Shown in pieces: positions 28,069 to 40,614 of a stretch of 64,000 nucleotides of DNA (the first letter of the stretch is position 1; each line of letters begins with the position of its first letter). The position numbers and the translations under genes were made by a program. The stretch spans positions 72,103 through 136,102 of the forward strand of contig LUQU01000001.1 in assembly GCA_001628005.1 (NCBI GenBank), given 5' to 3'. Source of the stretch: SAR86 cluster bacterium REDSEA-S09_B4. Lineage in GTDB: Bacteria > Pseudomonadota > Gammaproteobacteria > Magnimaribacterales > Magnimaribacteraceae. The notes under the pieces are model-generated. The model did not search any database. It was not told the origin of the DNA and was given only the letters and a program-made list of their open reading frames with translations.

Positions 28069-30885
28069 TTACAGACTAATCTTCCATCTAACGTAGGTAA
28101 TTTTACCTCTGTTGTCATAAAGACCAGTGTAAACATCGTAGTTCACGCCACCTTTATCAGGTAGAGGATCTTTATCAGAAGCATTAATAACACCTATGCT
28201 AATCGTGCCATACTTACCGAAGTCAGCTCTGGCTTGAATATCAATAGTGTCATACTTATCCTGATAAGGTCCGGCCTTAGTACAAAGTCCACCTGCTTCT
28301 TGAGACGCACAATTAGAGTTGAATGCAAAGTCACCAATATGACGATTGGTTATTCCTATTCCATAATCACCCCAAGTGTAGTTCAAGATAAGGTTATATC
28401 TGTCTTCAGGCAGTCCGTTAAACCCAGCGTTATTCTGATGAGCGTTACTACCAATAAATGGAGCTCCACCATAATCATCTATGTGTGAGTATTCCAGAGT
28501 AACATCTAAGTCTCCGCCACCAAGTTCTACAGTGTAGTCAATGAAGATATCATAACCTTCTACTTCGTATTCACCTTGGTTAGCATAACTCGCACCAACG
28601 TAATCAATCCTGCCATTAGCACAACTTCTGATTGTGTAAAGAGCAGGCGAAACACCTAGTCGCTTGTAATACGTTGCATCTGCAGGACAAGTAGCACTAG
28701 TACCAGTACCAACAGGGGCACCAGCAGCAGAACCATCACCTTTAAGTCCAGTCGCATCGTAATACTCATAGTTACCAGTTAACAGGTTTCCGTTAGTGAA
28801 ATCAGAGTAAAGTACGTCTTGTGTGGATATAGACGAAATTAAGTCTTCCATCTGAATGTTAAACCAATCAAGTCTCACACTAACGTTACTTAAAGCAGGA
28901 GTTAACTCACCCAAGTCTTGTGAAATACTAAAAGTTGTTGAATCTGAACTTTCAGCAGAAAGATTTGGATTAGAGGTTATCAGAGTTGATACCTGCTTCG
29001 AAGCACAGTCGCTCTGTGAAATACCGGCATTAGCACAAGCTAAGAAATCAGTTGCAGTATTCGCACTAAAGGTTGTAACTCCATACAGAGTATCCATTGT
29101 TGGAGCTCTGAAACCCTCTCCAACATTAAACTTAACCATGGTACCTCTGTTACCTTCCCAAAGGACTCCGACTTTAAATGAATCGTTAGATCCAACGTCG
29201 TCGTAGTCATCACTTCTGACAGCAGCATTTAACTCTACTCCAGCCACAACTGGGATCAAGATCTCACCGAAGTAAGAATCAACTGCCCTTGTTCCGGCTC
29301 CTGAATTACCAGCTGAACCACCGACTAGACCTCCTTCGGAGTGTTTATCGTATTGTGCTGAATAATTGTTATCAAAACCTTCATAGCCCACAACTATATC
29401 TACAGGACCTCCGGGGAGTTCCATGACGTCCGAGATCTGGGCAATAATGTCAGTTTTTTCGTAGTGGTTGTCGTACTCAACTACGGTAGTTGCAGATAAT
29501 GCATAAAGACCATCTTCTGATCCAAAAGCTACATCGTTATAAAGGTTAGAATCTAAACCTGCATAAGAGAGGTAATATCTACCAATATCTGTTCCGTAGA
29601 ATTTGTTCACTTGGTGACTCATAGAAACTTCAATATTATCAGCTGGTTCCCATGTAAGTTCACCTACCCAATCAGAAGCCTGATCAACAAAGTGCATACC
29701 TCTGTTTCCGATTTCTGTCCATCTCCAGTATCCAGTAACCTTTACATCGTAAGGGTTAGCAGGATCAGTTGGAAGAATACCTGGGTATCTAGCAGCAGGA
29801 GGTGCGTAACGGCCTACAGACTCATTTCTTACGAAAGTAGCCCTGCTGTAAAAAGTTAAACTATCGTTGATTTCATGTTCAACATTAGCTGTGATTGTAT
29901 CTCTAAATAATCCAGCATCTTGAACCATGATGTCTGCCCAAGCGTATCCACAAATACCTCTTGGTTGCGCTCCTGGATATGAACCTGTAGTTGTAGCAGC
30001 CTGTCCAAATGCAGCACCACCAAAATTAGGTCCCCACCAAGGAGTAGTAGAACCGTCAATATTTCCTTCACACGTTGGTGCTGCAGCAATATTTCCAGTT
30101 ACTGGATCCGCTAGGTTTCTTGAATACCAACTTAAACCATAAGTTTCAAAGTAAAGGTCAATGACTCCATCACCATTACCATCGGCTGCTCTAGCAGCGG
30201 TATACCATCTGTCTTTAAGATAAATCTCATCTCTTTCGTCGTGCTCAAGAGCAACAGTAATATAACCTTTCTCATTGGTAGATCCGAAAAGCATTGAAAT
30301 TGAATTCTCAACCCCATCATCTCTGGAACGATCTCCAGATCTGACTTGAATATCCATTCCATCAAAGCCTTTCTTAGTAATCACATTTACCACACCAGCA
30401 ATCGCATCAGATCCGTAAATAGCTGACGCTCCGTCTGGTTGAATTTCAATACGATCAACGGATACAGTCGGTATCATATTAATATTAGCAGCACCAGCAC
30501 CACCTAAATGAGGTGAACCTGGTAATCTTCTGCCATCCATAAGAACTAATGTTCTTCCACCACCAAGCCCTCTAAGGCTAATAGTAGTGTTTGACATAGC
30601 GCTGTTACCTGCTGTTGGAGGACTTGAACCAAAAGTATTGTAAGTAGAAAGTCTCAAAGCATCAGCAGTGATTAGAGCCTGACTCTGCTCTATATCTTCA
30701 GCTGTGATTGTTGTAATTACTTGAGCAGAATTAATAGAATCTCTTTTAATTCTAGAACCAGTAACAACTACTTCTTCTACATCGGCTTCGTCATCGTCAG
30801 CAGCAATTAAAGTAGTTGGTGCAAAAAACACCGCTACTAAAGCTGAAAACGCTAAAGTCTTTGTTAAGTTAAATCTAGTTTTCAT
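28069..30885 (-). CDS. TonB-dependent receptor
   Basis: Signal peptide, TonB-box-like EEVVVTGSRIKRD, plug motif LRGLGGGRTLVLMDGRRLPGS, DGASAIYGSDAIAGVVNVITKKGF. Confidence 0.94.
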   Translation of the reverse strand: MKTRFNLTKTLAFSALVAVFFAPTTLIAADDDEADVEEVVVTGSRIKRDSINSAQVITTITAEDIEQSQALITADALRLSTYNTFGSSPPTAGNSAMSNTTISLRGLGGGRTLVLMDGRRLPGSPHLGGAGAANINMIPTVSVDRIEIQPDGASAIYGSDAIAGVVNVITKKGFDGMDIQVRSGDRSRDDGVENSISMLFGSTNEKGYITVALEHDERDEIYLKDRWYTAARAADGNGDGVIDLYFETYGLSWYSRNLADPVTGNIAAAPTCEGNIDGSTTPWWGPNFGGAAFGQAATTTGSYPGAQPRGICGYAWADIMVQDAGLFRDTITANVEHEINDSLTFYSRATFVRNESVGRYAPPAARYPGILPTDPANPYDVKVTGYWRWTEIGNRGMHFVDQASDWVGELTWEPADNIEVSMSHQVNKFYGTDIGRYYLSYAGLDSNLYNDVAFGSEDGLYALSATTVVEYDNHYEKTDIIAQISDVMELPGGPVDIVVGYEGFDNNYSAQYDKHSEGGLVGGSAGNSGAGTRAVDSYFGEILIPVVAGVELNAAVRSDDYDDVGSNDSFKVGVLWEGNRGTMVKFNVGEGFRAPTMDTLYGVTTFSANTATDFLACANAGISQSDCASKQVSTLITSNPNLSAESSDSTTFSISQDLGELTPALSNVSVRLDWFNIQMEDLISSISTQDVLYSDFTNGNLLTGNYEYYDATGLKGDGSAAGAPVGTGTSATCPADATYYKRLGVSPALYTIRSCANGRIDYVGASYANQGEYEVEGYDIFIDYTVELGGGDLDVTLEYSHIDDYGGAPFIGSNAHQNNAGFNGLPEDRYNLILNYTWGDYGIGITNRHIGDFAFNSNCASQEAGGLCTKAGPYQDKYDTIDIQARADFGKYGTISIGVINASDKDPLPDKGGVNYDVYTGLYDNRGKITYVRWKISL

Positions 30886-31130
30886 ATAACTCCCCTAAAA
30901 ACTTCTAAGTAGTTAAAAAACAGGACAAACCGAGCCTTTGCCCAAATTAATGCCCGAATTGTAGCTTATTATCAGATTTTTGCTACTTTTTTGTCATTTT
31001 GATATTTTGTAATAAAACTTAATTAAAAAAATAAAACCGAGCTTTAATCAGATACTATATAATTTACCCATCTAAATAACCCTTCTTTAATGATTAAAAG
31101 CTTTAATTTGCTCTCTTTAAAGGAAATTCT

Positions 31131-31925
31131 ATGTCGCTTTTAAAAGGAAAAAATATATTAATCGTAGGTGTTGCCAATAAACACTCTATAGCTAGTGGTA
31201 TAGCGGCTTCTATGGCTAAACATGGCGCAAATTTAGCCTTCACTTATCAAAATGATAGATTTAAACAAAAAGTAGAGAAATTAGCTAAAGAATGGGGTTC
31301 TAAGGCCTGTTTTCCTTGTGATGTATCAAAGGATGAAGAAATTGATCAAGTTTTTAAAGAATTAAAAAAAGACTGGGATGGTTTAGATTGCATAGTACAT
31401 GCAGTTGGCTTTGCTCCTTCAAACGAACTTGATGGAAATTTCGTTGATGTCACAACCAGAGAAGGTTTTAAAGTTGCACATGATATAAGCGCTTATAGTT
31501 TTGTAGCTCTTGCAAAGGCAGGAAAAGACCTTATGAAAGAGAGAAATGGCTCTCTAATCACTTTATCTTATTTAGGGTCACAAAAAACTATACCTAATTA
31601 CAATGTAATGGGACTTGCAAAAGCTAGCTTAGAAGCCAGCGTAAGATTCTTAGCTACCTCTTTGGGGAAGGAAGGTCATAGAGTTAACGCAATTTCTGCT
31701 GGACCTATTAAGACTTTAGCGGCCTCCGGGGTTAAGAATTTTAGGAAAATGCTTTCCTATAATGCTAATAGAGCTCCTTTGGGAAGAAATATATCTACTG
31801 AAGAAGTTGGAAATGCAGCTACTTTTTTAGCTTCTGACTTGGCTAGTGGAATTACCGGAGAAATACTTTATGTAGATGCTGGCTTCAATATAACTGCAAT
31901 GGGATCATTAGAAGGCCCTAGTTAA
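31131..31925 (+). CDS. fabI: Enoyl-[acyl-carrier-protein] reductase
   Basis: [62 protein letters not shown]. Confidence 0.95.
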   Translation: MSLLKGKNILIVGVANKHSIASGIAASMAKHGANLAFTYQNDRFKQKVEKLAKEWGSKACFPCDVSKDEEIDQVFKELKKDWDGLDCIVHAVGFAPSNELDGNFVDVTTREGFKVAHDISAYSFVALAKAGKDLMKERNGSLITLSYLGSQKTIPNYNVMGLAKASLEASVRFLATSLGKEGHRVNAISAGPIKTLAASGVKNFRKMLSYNANRAPLGRNISTEEVGNAATFLASDLASGITGEILYVDAGFNITAMGSLEGPS

Positions 31926-33801
31926 CAGTTACAGAAGAAGATTCCTGCATACTTGTCTGTAAAGTAAGTAACTCAGTTTCAGCCCTTTCCTCAAGGAAAA
32001 AACTTTTTAGAGAATTTTTCTCTTCATCCGAAACTTCAGTATTAAGCTGTGTAACCTTATCCAACCTAAAGATTATCTCGTCTCCGTTAAGCAAGGAGCT
32101 TGAAGAATAAGATTTTCCGATATTAGATTTAGGTTCATTAAATATCTCCAACAATACATTTCGTGTAAACAAAGATGAGTCTCTATTAATAGATTTATAT
32201 GAGTCTACTGTTAATTGATTTTCCTTAGTTAACGCTTCTAAAGAAGAACCAGCTTCTAATCCGGCTAGTAATTTCGCTTTTAATACTTCCATTTTCTCTT
32301 CAGTTAATTTGTTTGTTAAAAGCTCTTGGGCTTGATTTTTTACAGTTTCAAAATCTATGGTTTTCTCTTCCTGAAAATCTTCCAATTCAAAAATGACTCC
32401 ATATTGATTATCTATTTCTATTAGTTCACTTAAATTTCCTTCTCTAATTGAAAGGTTATTGAAGATGAGGTTTAACAATTCGGTATCCGTAAAAGGCTTT
32501 TCTGCCTCGGCCTTTGAGAAAAAGTCTTTTGTTTTAATTTCTAAATTTAGCTCCTGAGACAAACTATCTAAATTATCATTCGTAAAGGTTAATTCAGCAG
32601 CCAATTCCAGAGTATCTACATATTCTGCATCTGCTGCTTGCTCAATCAGATTTTGTTTTATAGCTTCTTTCCTAGATTCATATTCATCGGGTATTGGGGC
32701 CTGAAAATCTGTAAGCTTAACCAAATGCACACTTTCCTCTAGCGCAATTGGATTACTAACTTGTCCTTCTTCCAATTGTTCTAAGGCTAATTCAAATTCT
32801 TCTGGGAAAGCACTTCCATCGCTAATTCCTAATGAACCACCAGTGTTCTTTGTTCCTTCGTCTTCAGAATATTCTTCTACTAATCTTGTAAAGTCATCAC
32901 CAGAATCTAATTTCTTCTTTATCTGGTTAGCAAGATCTAGAGCTTCTTCTTTAGATCTCTCCGAAGAAATATTTATCATAAGATGCGAAGCAGAGCGCCT
33001 GGCTACTAAATCAAAAGAATCTAAATAAGCCTGATACTCACTCTTAATTTCTTCTTCTTGTATCAATTGGTTTTCTTTAAGCTCTTCCAACGAAATATTT
33101 ATAAACCTTATTTTTGCTTTTTCCACTGAACGAAAATAGGAAGGGTTCTGAGTGTAGAACTTTAATATTTCTTCCTCAGTTACTTTTATATTTTCTTCAA
33201 TACCCCTTTTATTAATTTTTGTAAAAGTTATATCTCTTGTTTGATTAGCCAATTCAATATTTTGATTTAACTCCGTTGAAGTTAAGAAAGAACTGGCTCC
33301 CAACCCTACTCGCCAAAAATTTAAAGCTATATCTTCACTAATACTTTGAATGTACTTTCCTGGTAAAAATCCATTTTGCCTTGCGAAGGTGTTTACTTTA
33401 CCTAAGCTAAACTTTCCTTCTTCTTGAAAAATTTCATTTTGTGCTAGGAGTTTGTAAGCAGACAGGTCTAGCACTTCAACTTTATTTTGTTCAAGAAAAT
33501 CTAAAATTAGGGCATCAGATATTAACGAATTCAATGCTAAGGATCTCAGTGCTTCTTCTTCAATAGAAAAGTCAGGGTCATCAAATCTTTGACTTAGGAT
33601 CGATTGAACTCTTGCCATTTCAAGGTCCAAGTCAAAGACATCTATTTTTTTAGAGTTTACCGAAGCTATAACATTGGCATCATTATCAAATAGAACATAG
33701 TTTCCACCGAAAAATAACGCAAAGGTAACAGCAATAATTCCAACAACTACTTTGGCTGCTGTTCCAGTAAGATTGCTTCTTATGGTTTGTATTAGTGCCA
33801 T
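31918..33801 (-). CDS. ppiD: Peptidylprolyl isomerase (SurA_N + rotamase), PpiD-type
   Basis: N-terminal TM anchor, [48 protein letters not shown]; located next to hup-lon. Confidence 0.9.
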   Translation of the reverse strand: MALIQTIRSNLTGTAAKVVVGIIAVTFALFFGGNYVLFDNDANVIASVNSKKIDVFDLDLEMARVQSILSQRFDDPDFSIEEEALRSLALNSLISDALILDFLEQNKVEVLDLSAYKLLAQNEIFQEEGKFSLGKVNTFARQNGFLPGKYIQSISEDIALNFWRVGLGASSFLTSTELNQNIELANQTRDITFTKINKRGIEENIKVTEEEILKFYTQNPSYFRSVEKAKIRFINISLEELKENQLIQEEEIKSEYQAYLDSFDLVARRSASHLMINISSERSKEEALDLANQIKKKLDSGDDFTRLVEEYSEDEGTKNTGGSLGISDGSAFPEEFELALEQLEEGQVSNPIALEESVHLVKLTDFQAPIPDEYESRKEAIKQNLIEQAADAEYVDTLELAAELTFTNDNLDSLSQELNLEIKTKDFFSKAEAEKPFTDTELLNLIFNNLSIREGNLSELIEIDNQYGVIFELEDFQEEKTIDFETVKNQAQELLTNKLTEEKMEVLKAKLLAGLEAGSSLEALTKENQLTVDSYKSINRDSSLFTRNVLLEIFNEPKSNIGKSYSSSSLLNGDEIIFRLDKVTQLNTEVSDEEKNSLKSFFLEERAETELLTLQTSMQESSSVTVN

Positions 33802-33812
33802 AACTATTCAAC

Positions 33813-33848
33813 TAAAAAAAGCGCGCCACTAAGGCGCGCTCTTTATTT
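33813..33848. terminator. Intrinsic terminator between hup and ppiD
   Basis: AGCGCGCC-ACTAA-GGCGCGCT hairpin with flanking A/T runs. Confidence 0.8.
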
Positions 33849-33861
33849 TTTAAAAGTCTTT

Positions 33862-34131
33862 TTAAAGACTTTCTTTTAATGCTTTACCTGCTTTAAAACC
33901 TACTGATTTTGAAGCATTGATATGTATAGCTGCACCTGTTTGCGGGTTACGTCCCATTCTTGCTGCTCTATGACGAACACTGAATGTTCCAAAACCTACA
34001 AGAGAAACACTATCTCCTCCAGAAAGAGCGCCACCAATGGCACTTAAAGTTGCATCAACTGATCTTCCGGCGTCAGCTTTCGACATATCAGCTCTTGAAG
34101 CAACTGAATCTACTAATTGGGCTTTATTCAC
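33862..34131 (-). CDS. hupB: DNA-binding protein HU
   Basis: [12 protein letters not shown]..., [21 protein letters not shown] signature. Confidence 0.95.
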   Translation of the reverse strand: MNKAQLVDSVASRADMSKADAGRSVDATLSAIGGALSGGDSVSLVGFGTFSVRHRAARMGRNPQTGAAIHINASKSVGFKAGKALKESL

Positions 34132-34235
34132 ATTTATCTCCTCGAATCTTATTAAGCTAAGTCTGTAATCTACAGACTGGTTCAGGAGATTAAAACCCCC
34201 TCTATATAGCTTGTCAAGCAGGTTTTAACTAATTC

Positions 34236-36635
34236 TTAGTGTGTCCCTATAGACTTTTTGGAAGTTTCTTTCTTTTTTGAAGAAACCTTTTCAGGAATTT
34301 CTTCTTCTTTTTCCCACGGCACAGGTTGACTGGTCAATACCAGATCAAGAACTTCATCAATCCACTTAACGGGTTTTATTTCCAATTCATCTTTAATGTT
34401 GTCAGGAATTTCTTTTAAATCTCTGACGTTACCTTGTGGAATTAATACTGTCTTTATCCCACCTCTTCGAGCTGCTAACAGCTTTTCTTTTAACCCACCA
34501 ATCTTTAAAACTTCACCTCGCAGAGTTATTTCACCAGTCATTGCCACATCTGCTCTTACTGGAATTTTAGATAGAACTGAAGCTACAGCAGTGCACATAC
34601 CAATTCCAGCACTGGGTCCATCTTTTGGAGTAGCCCCTTCAGGAACATGAATATGTACATCTTGATTCTCATAAAAGCTTGGATCAATTCCTAAAGATTC
34701 TGCTCTTGATCTAACAACTGACATAGCTGCCTGAATTGATTCTTGCATGACATCACCAAGTGATCCTGTTTTTATTATTTTACCTTTGCCATCAAAACTA
34801 GCTGCTTCCAAAGTTAGTAACTCGCCTCCAACCTGTGTCCAGGCCAGGCCAGTTACTTGCCCTATTCTGTCTTTCTCATCAGCTTCACCGAAATCAAATT
34901 TTCTGACTCCACAATATTCTTCCAGTAGATTAGGTTTAAGGATTAACTTTCTTGGTTTCTTTTTATTGGAATTATTTTTTACCAACTTTCTACAGATTTT
35001 AGATATCTCTCTTTCTAATGCCCTTACCCCAGCTTCTTTAGTGAAGTACCTTATAAGGTCCTTGATAGAATCTTCAATAATCTTTAATTCGGCTGTTTTT
35101 ATCCCATTGTTTGTCATCTGTTTAGGGATTAAGTATTTATCAGCTATATTTACTTTCTCATCTTCTGTGTAACCTGGCAGTCTTATTATCTCCATACGGT
35201 CTAGTAAAGCTGGGGGTATATTCATACTGTTTGCAGTACAAACAAACATGACATCCGATAAATCGTAATCGACTTCTAAGTAATGATCGTTGAAAGTATG
35301 ATTTTGCTCTGGATCAAGAACTTCTAACAAAGCAGAAGCGGGGTCGCCTCTAAAATCCATTCCCATCTTATCCACTTCATCTAATAAAAATAGAGGATTT
35401 TTCACTCCTGATTTTGAAAGCTTTTGTAAGATTCTTCCAGGCATAGATCCAATATAAGTCCTACGGTGACCTCTAATTTCTGCCTCATCTCTTACGCCTC
35501 CAAGAGACATTCTTATAAATTTTCTATTAGTAGCTCTTGCGATTGACTCACCTAACGAAGTCTTACCTACGCCTGGAGGGCCCACCAAACATAGAACAGG
35601 TCCCTTTAATTTTTTAACTCTTTTTTGTACAGCTAAATATTCCAGTATCCTTTCCTTTACTTCTTCCAAACCATAATGATCAGCTTCTAAAACTTCGCTG
35701 GCCTTTTTAAGGTCACCTTGAATCCTACTTTTTTTCTTCCAAGGAATGCTAACAATCCAATCTATATAGCCCCTGACCACTGAAGCCTCAGCCGACATTG
35801 GGGACATCATCTTGTATTTTTGTAATTCAGTGAGAGCTTTCTGTTCTGCTTCCTTTGACATACCGGCTTCTAGAATCTGTTTTTCTAAGACTTCTGCCTC
35901 TTCAGAATCATCTAGCTCACCTAGTTCCTTTTTAAGAGCTTTCATTTGTTCATTCAAATAATATTCTTTCTGGCTTTTCTCCATTTGTTTTTTTACGCGA
36001 CCTCTTATCTTTTTCTCAACTTTTGTTAAATCTAATTGGGATGCCAGATGGGAAAGAATCTTCTCGGCTCTATCTTTCAGAGAAAAGGTTTCAAGAATGT
36101 CTTGCTTTTCCTTCAGATCAACTGACAAGTGCCCAACTAGAGTATCAGAGAGTTTACTTAACGAATCGATTGAATTAACTGTAGACAAAACTTCCGGTGT
36201 AGCCTTCCTTGTTACCTTTACATATTCTTGAAAATTCTTTCTCAAGCTAGGAACATATTTTTTTAAATCTTTAGTTTCTTCTTCCTCTTCAAGTGGACTT
36301 ACATCGGCAGCGTAGTAGTCTTTGTAGTCTTTTATTTCATTAAGTTTGGCCCTTTGGAATCCTTCAACTAGAACCTTTACTGTTCCATCAGGAAGTTTTA
36401 TTAACTGTAATATTGTGGCAATGGTTCCAACTTCATAAATATCATTAAGGTTAGGATCATCTTTTTGTGGATCTTTTTGAGCCACAAGCATTATCTGTTT
36501 ATCCGCTGCCATGGATGCCTGTAAAGCAACAATCGACTTTTCTCTACCCACAAATAATGGCGTTACTACTGAAGGAAAAATAACCACATCTCTTAATGGT
36601 AAAAGAGGTAGATTTTCTGTTCTTGGATTAGACAT
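34236..36635 (-). CDS. lon: ATP-dependent protease La (Lon)
   Basis: [44 protein letters not shown] catalytic Ser region. Confidence 0.97.
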   Translation of the reverse strand: MSNPRTENLPLLPLRDVVIFPSVVTPLFVGREKSIVALQASMAADKQIMLVAQKDPQKDDPNLNDIYEVGTIATILQLIKLPDGTVKVLVEGFQRAKLNEIKDYKDYYAADVSPLEEEEETKDLKKYVPSLRKNFQEYVKVTRKATPEVLSTVNSIDSLSKLSDTLVGHLSVDLKEKQDILETFSLKDRAEKILSHLASQLDLTKVEKKIRGRVKKQMEKSQKEYYLNEQMKALKKELGELDDSEEAEVLEKQILEAGMSKEAEQKALTELQKYKMMSPMSAEASVVRGYIDWIVSIPWKKKSRIQGDLKKASEVLEADHYGLEEVKERILEYLAVQKRVKKLKGPVLCLVGPPGVGKTSLGESIARATNRKFIRMSLGGVRDEAEIRGHRRTYIGSMPGRILQKLSKSGVKNPLFLLDEVDKMGMDFRGDPASALLEVLDPEQNHTFNDHYLEVDYDLSDVMFVCTANSMNIPPALLDRMEIIRLPGYTEDEKVNIADKYLIPKQMTNNGIKTAELKIIEDSIKDLIRYFTKEAGVRALEREISKICRKLVKNNSNKKKPRKLILKPNLLEEYCGVRKFDFGEADEKDRIGQVTGLAWTQVGGELLTLEAASFDGKGKIIKTGSLGDVMQESIQAAMSVVRSRAESLGIDPSFYENQDVHIHVPEGATPKDGPSAGIGMCTAVASVLSKIPVRADVAMTGEITLRGEVLKIGGLKEKLLAARRGGIKTVLIPQGNVRDLKEIPDNIKDELEIKPVKWIDEVLDLVLTSQPVPWEKEEEIPEKVSSKKKETSKKSIGTH

Positions 36636-36659
36636 ATTTAGTTTTATTCAATGATTAAA

Positions 36660-37934
36660 TTAACCGCTCTTTTTTTCTTCCGTGCTCTCATAGACCATTA
36701 AAGGTTCATTCTCACCCTGTATTACAGAGGCATCTAGAACTACTTTTTGTAGATTGGATTCAGAAGGCACTTTATACATTGTTTCCATTAAAATTCTTTC
36801 AATAATTGATCGCAATCCTCTGGCACCAGTTTTTCTTTCCATTGCCTTTTTTGCAATCTCGTGGAGAGCTTCTTCTCTAATATCCAGTTCTACTCCCTCC
36901 ATTTCAAATAAACGTTTAAATTGCTTCGTTAAAGCATTTTTTGGTTGAGTTAGTATCTTGACTAAAGCTTCTTCATCCAACTCCTTAAGGGTGGAGGTTA
37001 CTGGAAGTCTTCCTACAAATTCAGGTATTAAACCGTATTTTATAAGATCTTCTGGTTGCACCTGGCTAATTAGTTCATCTGATTTGCCTGACTGGTTGAT
37101 TGAAGTAACTGTGGCTCCAAAACCAATCCCGGTTTCTTCACATCTATGCCTGATAATGTTCTCAAGACCTGAAAATGCACCTCCACAGATAAAAAGGATA
37201 TTTGATGTATCAACTTGCAAGAACTCTTGTTGAGGATGTTTTCTCCCTCCTTGCGGTGGAACCGAAGCAACTGTCCCTTCTATTAATTTTAAAAGGGCTT
37301 GTTGCACTCCTTCCCCAGAAACATCCCTTGTTATAGAGGGGTTGTCAGATTTTCGTGCAATTTTGTCTATCTCATCTATGTAAACAATACCCAGTTGCGC
37401 TCTTTCAATATCGTAATCACATTTTTGAAGTAGCTTTTGAATGATATTCTCGACATCTTCTCCAACATACCCAGCCTCAGTAAGTGTTGTTGCATCTGCA
37501 ATTGTGAAAGGTACATCAAGTAGTCTAGCTAAAGTTTGAGCTAGTAATGTCTTTCCAGAACCAGTTGGGCCTAACAGTAAAATATTACTTTTTGTTAGCT
37601 CAACATCTTCTGTTTCATCTTTTTTTGTTTCTTCTCTAAGTCTTTTGTAGTGGTTGTAAACAGCTACTGAAAGGTTCTTTTTAGCATCCTCCTGACTGAT
37701 CACATATTCATCTAATCTTTCTTTAATTTCTTTTGGTACTAGAAAACTCTCTTCCTCGGAAGTGTCGGCTGCTTCATTTATCTCTTCTTGAATAATGTCA
37801 TTACAAAGATCTATACACTCGTTGCAGATATAAACAGATGGTCCAGCTATTAATTTTCTTACTTCATTTTGGTTTTTACCGCAAAAGGAACAAAAAAGTA
37901 ACTTTTCTTCGTTATTGTCTTTTTTATCTGCCAT
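36660..37934 (-). CDS. clpX: ATP-dependent Clp protease ATP-binding subunit ClpX
   Basis: Zinc finger [45 protein letters not shown]. Confidence 0.97.
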   Translation of the reverse strand: MADKKDNNEEKLLFCSFCGKNQNEVRKLIAGPSVYICNECIDLCNDIIQEEINEAADTSEEESFLVPKEIKERLDEYVISQEDAKKNLSVAVYNHYKRLREETKKDETEDVELTKSNILLLGPTGSGKTLLAQTLARLLDVPFTIADATTLTEAGYVGEDVENIIQKLLQKCDYDIERAQLGIVYIDEIDKIARKSDNPSITRDVSGEGVQQALLKLIEGTVASVPPQGGRKHPQQEFLQVDTSNILFICGGAFSGLENIIRHRCEETGIGFGATVTSINQSGKSDELISQVQPEDLIKYGLIPEFVGRLPVTSTLKELDEEALVKILTQPKNALTKQFKRLFEMEGVELDIREEALHEIAKKAMERKTGARGLRSIIERILMETMYKVPSESNLQKVVLDASVIQGENEPLMVYESTEEKKSG

Positions 37935-37941
37935 TATTTCT

Positions 37942-38556
37942 CTAAGTCCTGGTTTTCATGACGCTGTCAATGAGTCCATATTCAACTGCTTCCTCTGGAG
38001 ACATGAAATTATCTCTATCACTATCTTCTGCAATTTTATCTATGTTTTGGCCTGAATGAGTAGAAAGAATAGTGTTTAATTTTTCTTTAATAGATAGTAT
38101 TTCTTGTGCATGTATTTCAACGTCACTTGCTTGTCCTTGAAAGCCTCCCATTACTTGATGTATTAAAACTCTAGAATTTGGCAAAGCATGTCTTTTCCCT
38201 TTTGCGCCTCCGGTTAAGAGTACTGCACCCATACTAGCTGCTTGACCAACACATAAGGTGCTTACATCAGGTTTTATGAACTGCATAGTATCGTATATAG
38301 AAAGACCAGCAGTGACAGAGCCACCAGGAGAATTAATGTACAGAGATATGTCTTTATCAGGATTCTCTGCTTCTAAAAAAAGCATTTGGGCGACTACTAA
38401 ATTTGCTCCAATATCTTCGACAGGACCCGTTAAAAAGATCACTCTCTCTTTAAGCAATCTAGAATAAATATCATAAGCTCTTTCCCCCCTAGGAGTTTGT
38501 TCTACCACCATTGGTACCAATTGATTGATAGAAGTTGTGTCTTTTGTACTATTCAT
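37942..38556 (-). CDS. clpP: ATP-dependent Clp protease proteolytic subunit
   Basis: [44 protein letters not shown]. Confidence 0.97.
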   Translation of the reverse strand: MNSTKDTTSINQLVPMVVEQTPRGERAYDIYSRLLKERVIFLTGPVEDIGANLVVAQMLFLEAENPDKDISLYINSPGGSVTAGLSIYDTMQFIKPDVSTLCVGQAASMGAVLLTGGAKGKRHALPNSRVLIHQVMGGFQGQASDVEIHAQEILSIKEKLNTILSTHSGQNIDKIAEDSDRDNFMSPEEAVEYGLIDSVMKTRT

Positions 38557-38596
38557 ACCTATTATTTAATACTATTTTGGGTTAAAGGGTAAAAAT

Positions 38597-39907
38597 TCAA
38601 GCCCCTTGCTTACCAGTGACACATTCTTCATAAGTTAGTTCCTCCTCAACTGCGCTAGCTTCAGATAAGAGAATTTCTACAACTTGCTCCTCTAAAGAGA
38701 TGGATTCAATACCCCTTAATTGTTCTTCGTTTGAGTAAAACCAGTTAACTACCTGTTGAGGTTCCTTATACATTGCAGCACGATCTTCAATTATTTTTCT
38801 TACCCTGTCTCCATCTGCCTTAATGCTCTTCTCTTCAATTATCTTGTTTAAAATTATACCTACACTAACTCTATTCTTAGCTTCTTCTTCAAAAGTTTCT
38901 TTGGGGAAAAGATCTTCTTTTAAGTCCTTTGGATCCATGCCTACTCTTCTAGCAGCATCTTCTCTCATATTGTTTATTTCTGACTCTATCATTGCACTAG
39001 GAACCTCAAAAACATTAGCTTCCCTTATTGAATCTAATACACTGGCTTTACTTTTATTTTTTAAAAGATTTTCTAGATCTTCCTGTAATTTTGTCTCTAT
39101 ATCTTTTTTAAATTCATCCAAGTTTTCAGCCACGATCCCAGTCGACTTAAAAAACTCTTCATTTAACGCTGGGAGTTTAGGCTTAAGAACCTCTTTTACT
39201 TCAACACTAAAAACTACATCTTTGGAGGCTAAATCTTTTTTTCCGTAATCCTCCGGGAAAGTTAGCACTAAATCCTTTTTATCAGATGTTTTTAGCCCTA
39301 TTAGCCCTTCTTCAAAACCTTCAATCATTGATTTAGATCCAATTTCTACAACAAAATCTTTTGCTGATCCGCCTTCAAATTCTTCATTCTCAATTTTTCC
39401 AATAAAATCAATTTTGATTTGATCTCCTGAAGAGGCATTATCTTCCTTTGATTCCCAAGAGCACATCCGTTTTCTTATGTTTTCTATAGTTTTATTTACA
39501 TCTTCTTCAGTGACTGAACTCACAGTTTTTGTATAGCTCAGCCTACTTAAGTTACCTAGAGAGATTTCCGGATAAACTTCAAAAGTTGCTCTAAAGATGA
39601 CATCCTTTTCTATTTCTATCCGTTCAGGTATTAAGTTGGGTCGGCCTACAGGTTTTAAATTTTGTTTTTCCACTACTTCATAAAATTTCTTGATTACTGA
39701 GTCATTAATCACATCTTGCCTTATCTCAGGTTCATACATTTTTTTAACTACATCCAATGGAGCTTTACCTTTCCTAAAGCCTTTAATTTTTGCCGTTTTT
39801 TGTGCTGTATTTAGCTTACTCTTAACTTGTTTCTCAATTTCATCTGCAGCAACTGAAATAGTAAGACTTTGCTCTACCTCATTTTTATTTCCAAAAGAGA
39901 ATCTCAT
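38597..39907 (-). CDS. tig: Trigger factor
   Basis: Position upstream of clpP; ribosome-binding GFRKGKAPLDVVKKMY; FKBP-like GDQIKIDFIGKIENEEFEGG. Confidence 0.95.
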   Translation of the reverse strand: MRFSFGNKNEVEQSLTISVAADEIEKQVKSKLNTAQKTAKIKGFRKGKAPLDVVKKMYEPEIRQDVINDSVIKKFYEVVEKQNLKPVGRPNLIPERIEIEKDVIFRATFEVYPEISLGNLSRLSYTKTVSSVTEEDVNKTIENIRKRMCSWESKEDNASSGDQIKIDFIGKIENEEFEGGSAKDFVVEIGSKSMIEGFEEGLIGLKTSDKKDLVLTFPEDYGKKDLASKDVVFSVEVKEVLKPKLPALNEEFFKSTGIVAENLDEFKKDIETKLQEDLENLLKNKSKASVLDSIREANVFEVPSAMIESEINNMREDAARRVGMDPKDLKEDLFPKETFEEEAKNRVSVGIILNKIIEEKSIKADGDRVRKIIEDRAAMYKEPQQVVNWFYSNEEQLRGIESISLEEQVVEILLSEASAVEEELTYEECVTGKQGA

Positions 39908-39926
39908 ATTCTTTTCCTATGTATTT

Positions 39927-40003
39927 TGGGGTGGGTGATGGGGCTCGAACCCACGACCACTGGCACCACAAGCCAGAGCTCTACCAACTGAGCTACACCC
40001 ACC
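39927..40003 (-). tRNA. tRNA-His(GTG)
   Basis: Cloverleaf with extra G-1:C73 pair, anticodon loop TTGTGGT (GTG), acceptor GTGGGTG/CACCCAC, CCA encoded. Confidence 0.95.
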
Positions 40004-40077
40004 AATTTTTTGGCATTCTATCATTTAACCAATAGGAAACTTAAAGAGGCTCTTAAATTTAAACAAAAATTTATTGT

Positions 40078-40347
40078 CTAGTGGATTTCAAAGGAATCTA
40101 TAGATTCGTCCACATTGCTGTCTTGAGTAAGAACATCTTCAACATCCGCTAGATCTGGGCCTTCCCAGCATAAAGCTAATAAGTCATTTAAGGTCTCATC
40201 TTCTCCCTGAATAAAAGCTTCTACTGAGCCATCTGATGCATTCCGAACCCAGCCAAACACGCCTTTTTTTTCTGCACTTTTTTTCATCCAGTTCCTGAAG
40301 CCGACTGCTTGGACCCTACCGTAAATACTTATATGAAGAGCAATCAT
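40078..40347 (-). CDS. Acylphosphatase
   Basis: ISIYGRVQAVGFRNWMKKSAEKKGVFGWVRNASDGSVEAFIQG. Confidence 0.92.
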   Translation of the reverse strand: MIALHISIYGRVQAVGFRNWMKKSAEKKGVFGWVRNASDGSVEAFIQGEDETLNDLLALCWEGPDLADVEDVLTQDSNVDESIDSFEIH

Positions 40348-40449
40348 TAATCTAACTACAGCCTTAGTGATTATTAAAAAATAAATCTATGAGAAAAATA
40401 TAATATTCAAAGCACTTTTAATCAACTTCTTAGAGTGTTTTTTCGAGGA

Positions 40450-40527
40450 TGGCCTCCTCGGCAGGACTCGAACCTGCGACCCACTGCTTAGAAGGCAGTT
40501 GCTCTAATCCAACTGAGCTACGAGGAG
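40450..40527 (-). tRNA. tRNA-Arg(TCT)
   Basis: Cloverleaf; anticodon stem ACTGC/GCAGT with loop CTTCTAA; acceptor CTCCTCG/CGAGGAG, CCA encoded. Confidence 0.95.
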
Positions 40528-40614
40528 ATTATGAAATTATATAAAAAAATATGCCTACTAGCTTTAAAGATATGATTGGTCTTAAGTTTAGCAACGCCTC
40601 TTATCGGCTCAAAA

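Noticed and set aside
28856-29206. 116-aa plus-strand ORF
   Set aside because: Antisense to the TonB-dependent receptor; no independent evidence.
34747-35172. 141-aa plus-strand ORF
   Set aside because: Antisense within lon; Ser/Leu/Phe-rich composition typical of shadow ORFs.
38823-39248. 141-aa plus-strand ORF
   Set aside because: Antisense within tig; low-complexity Ser/Phe-rich shadow frame.
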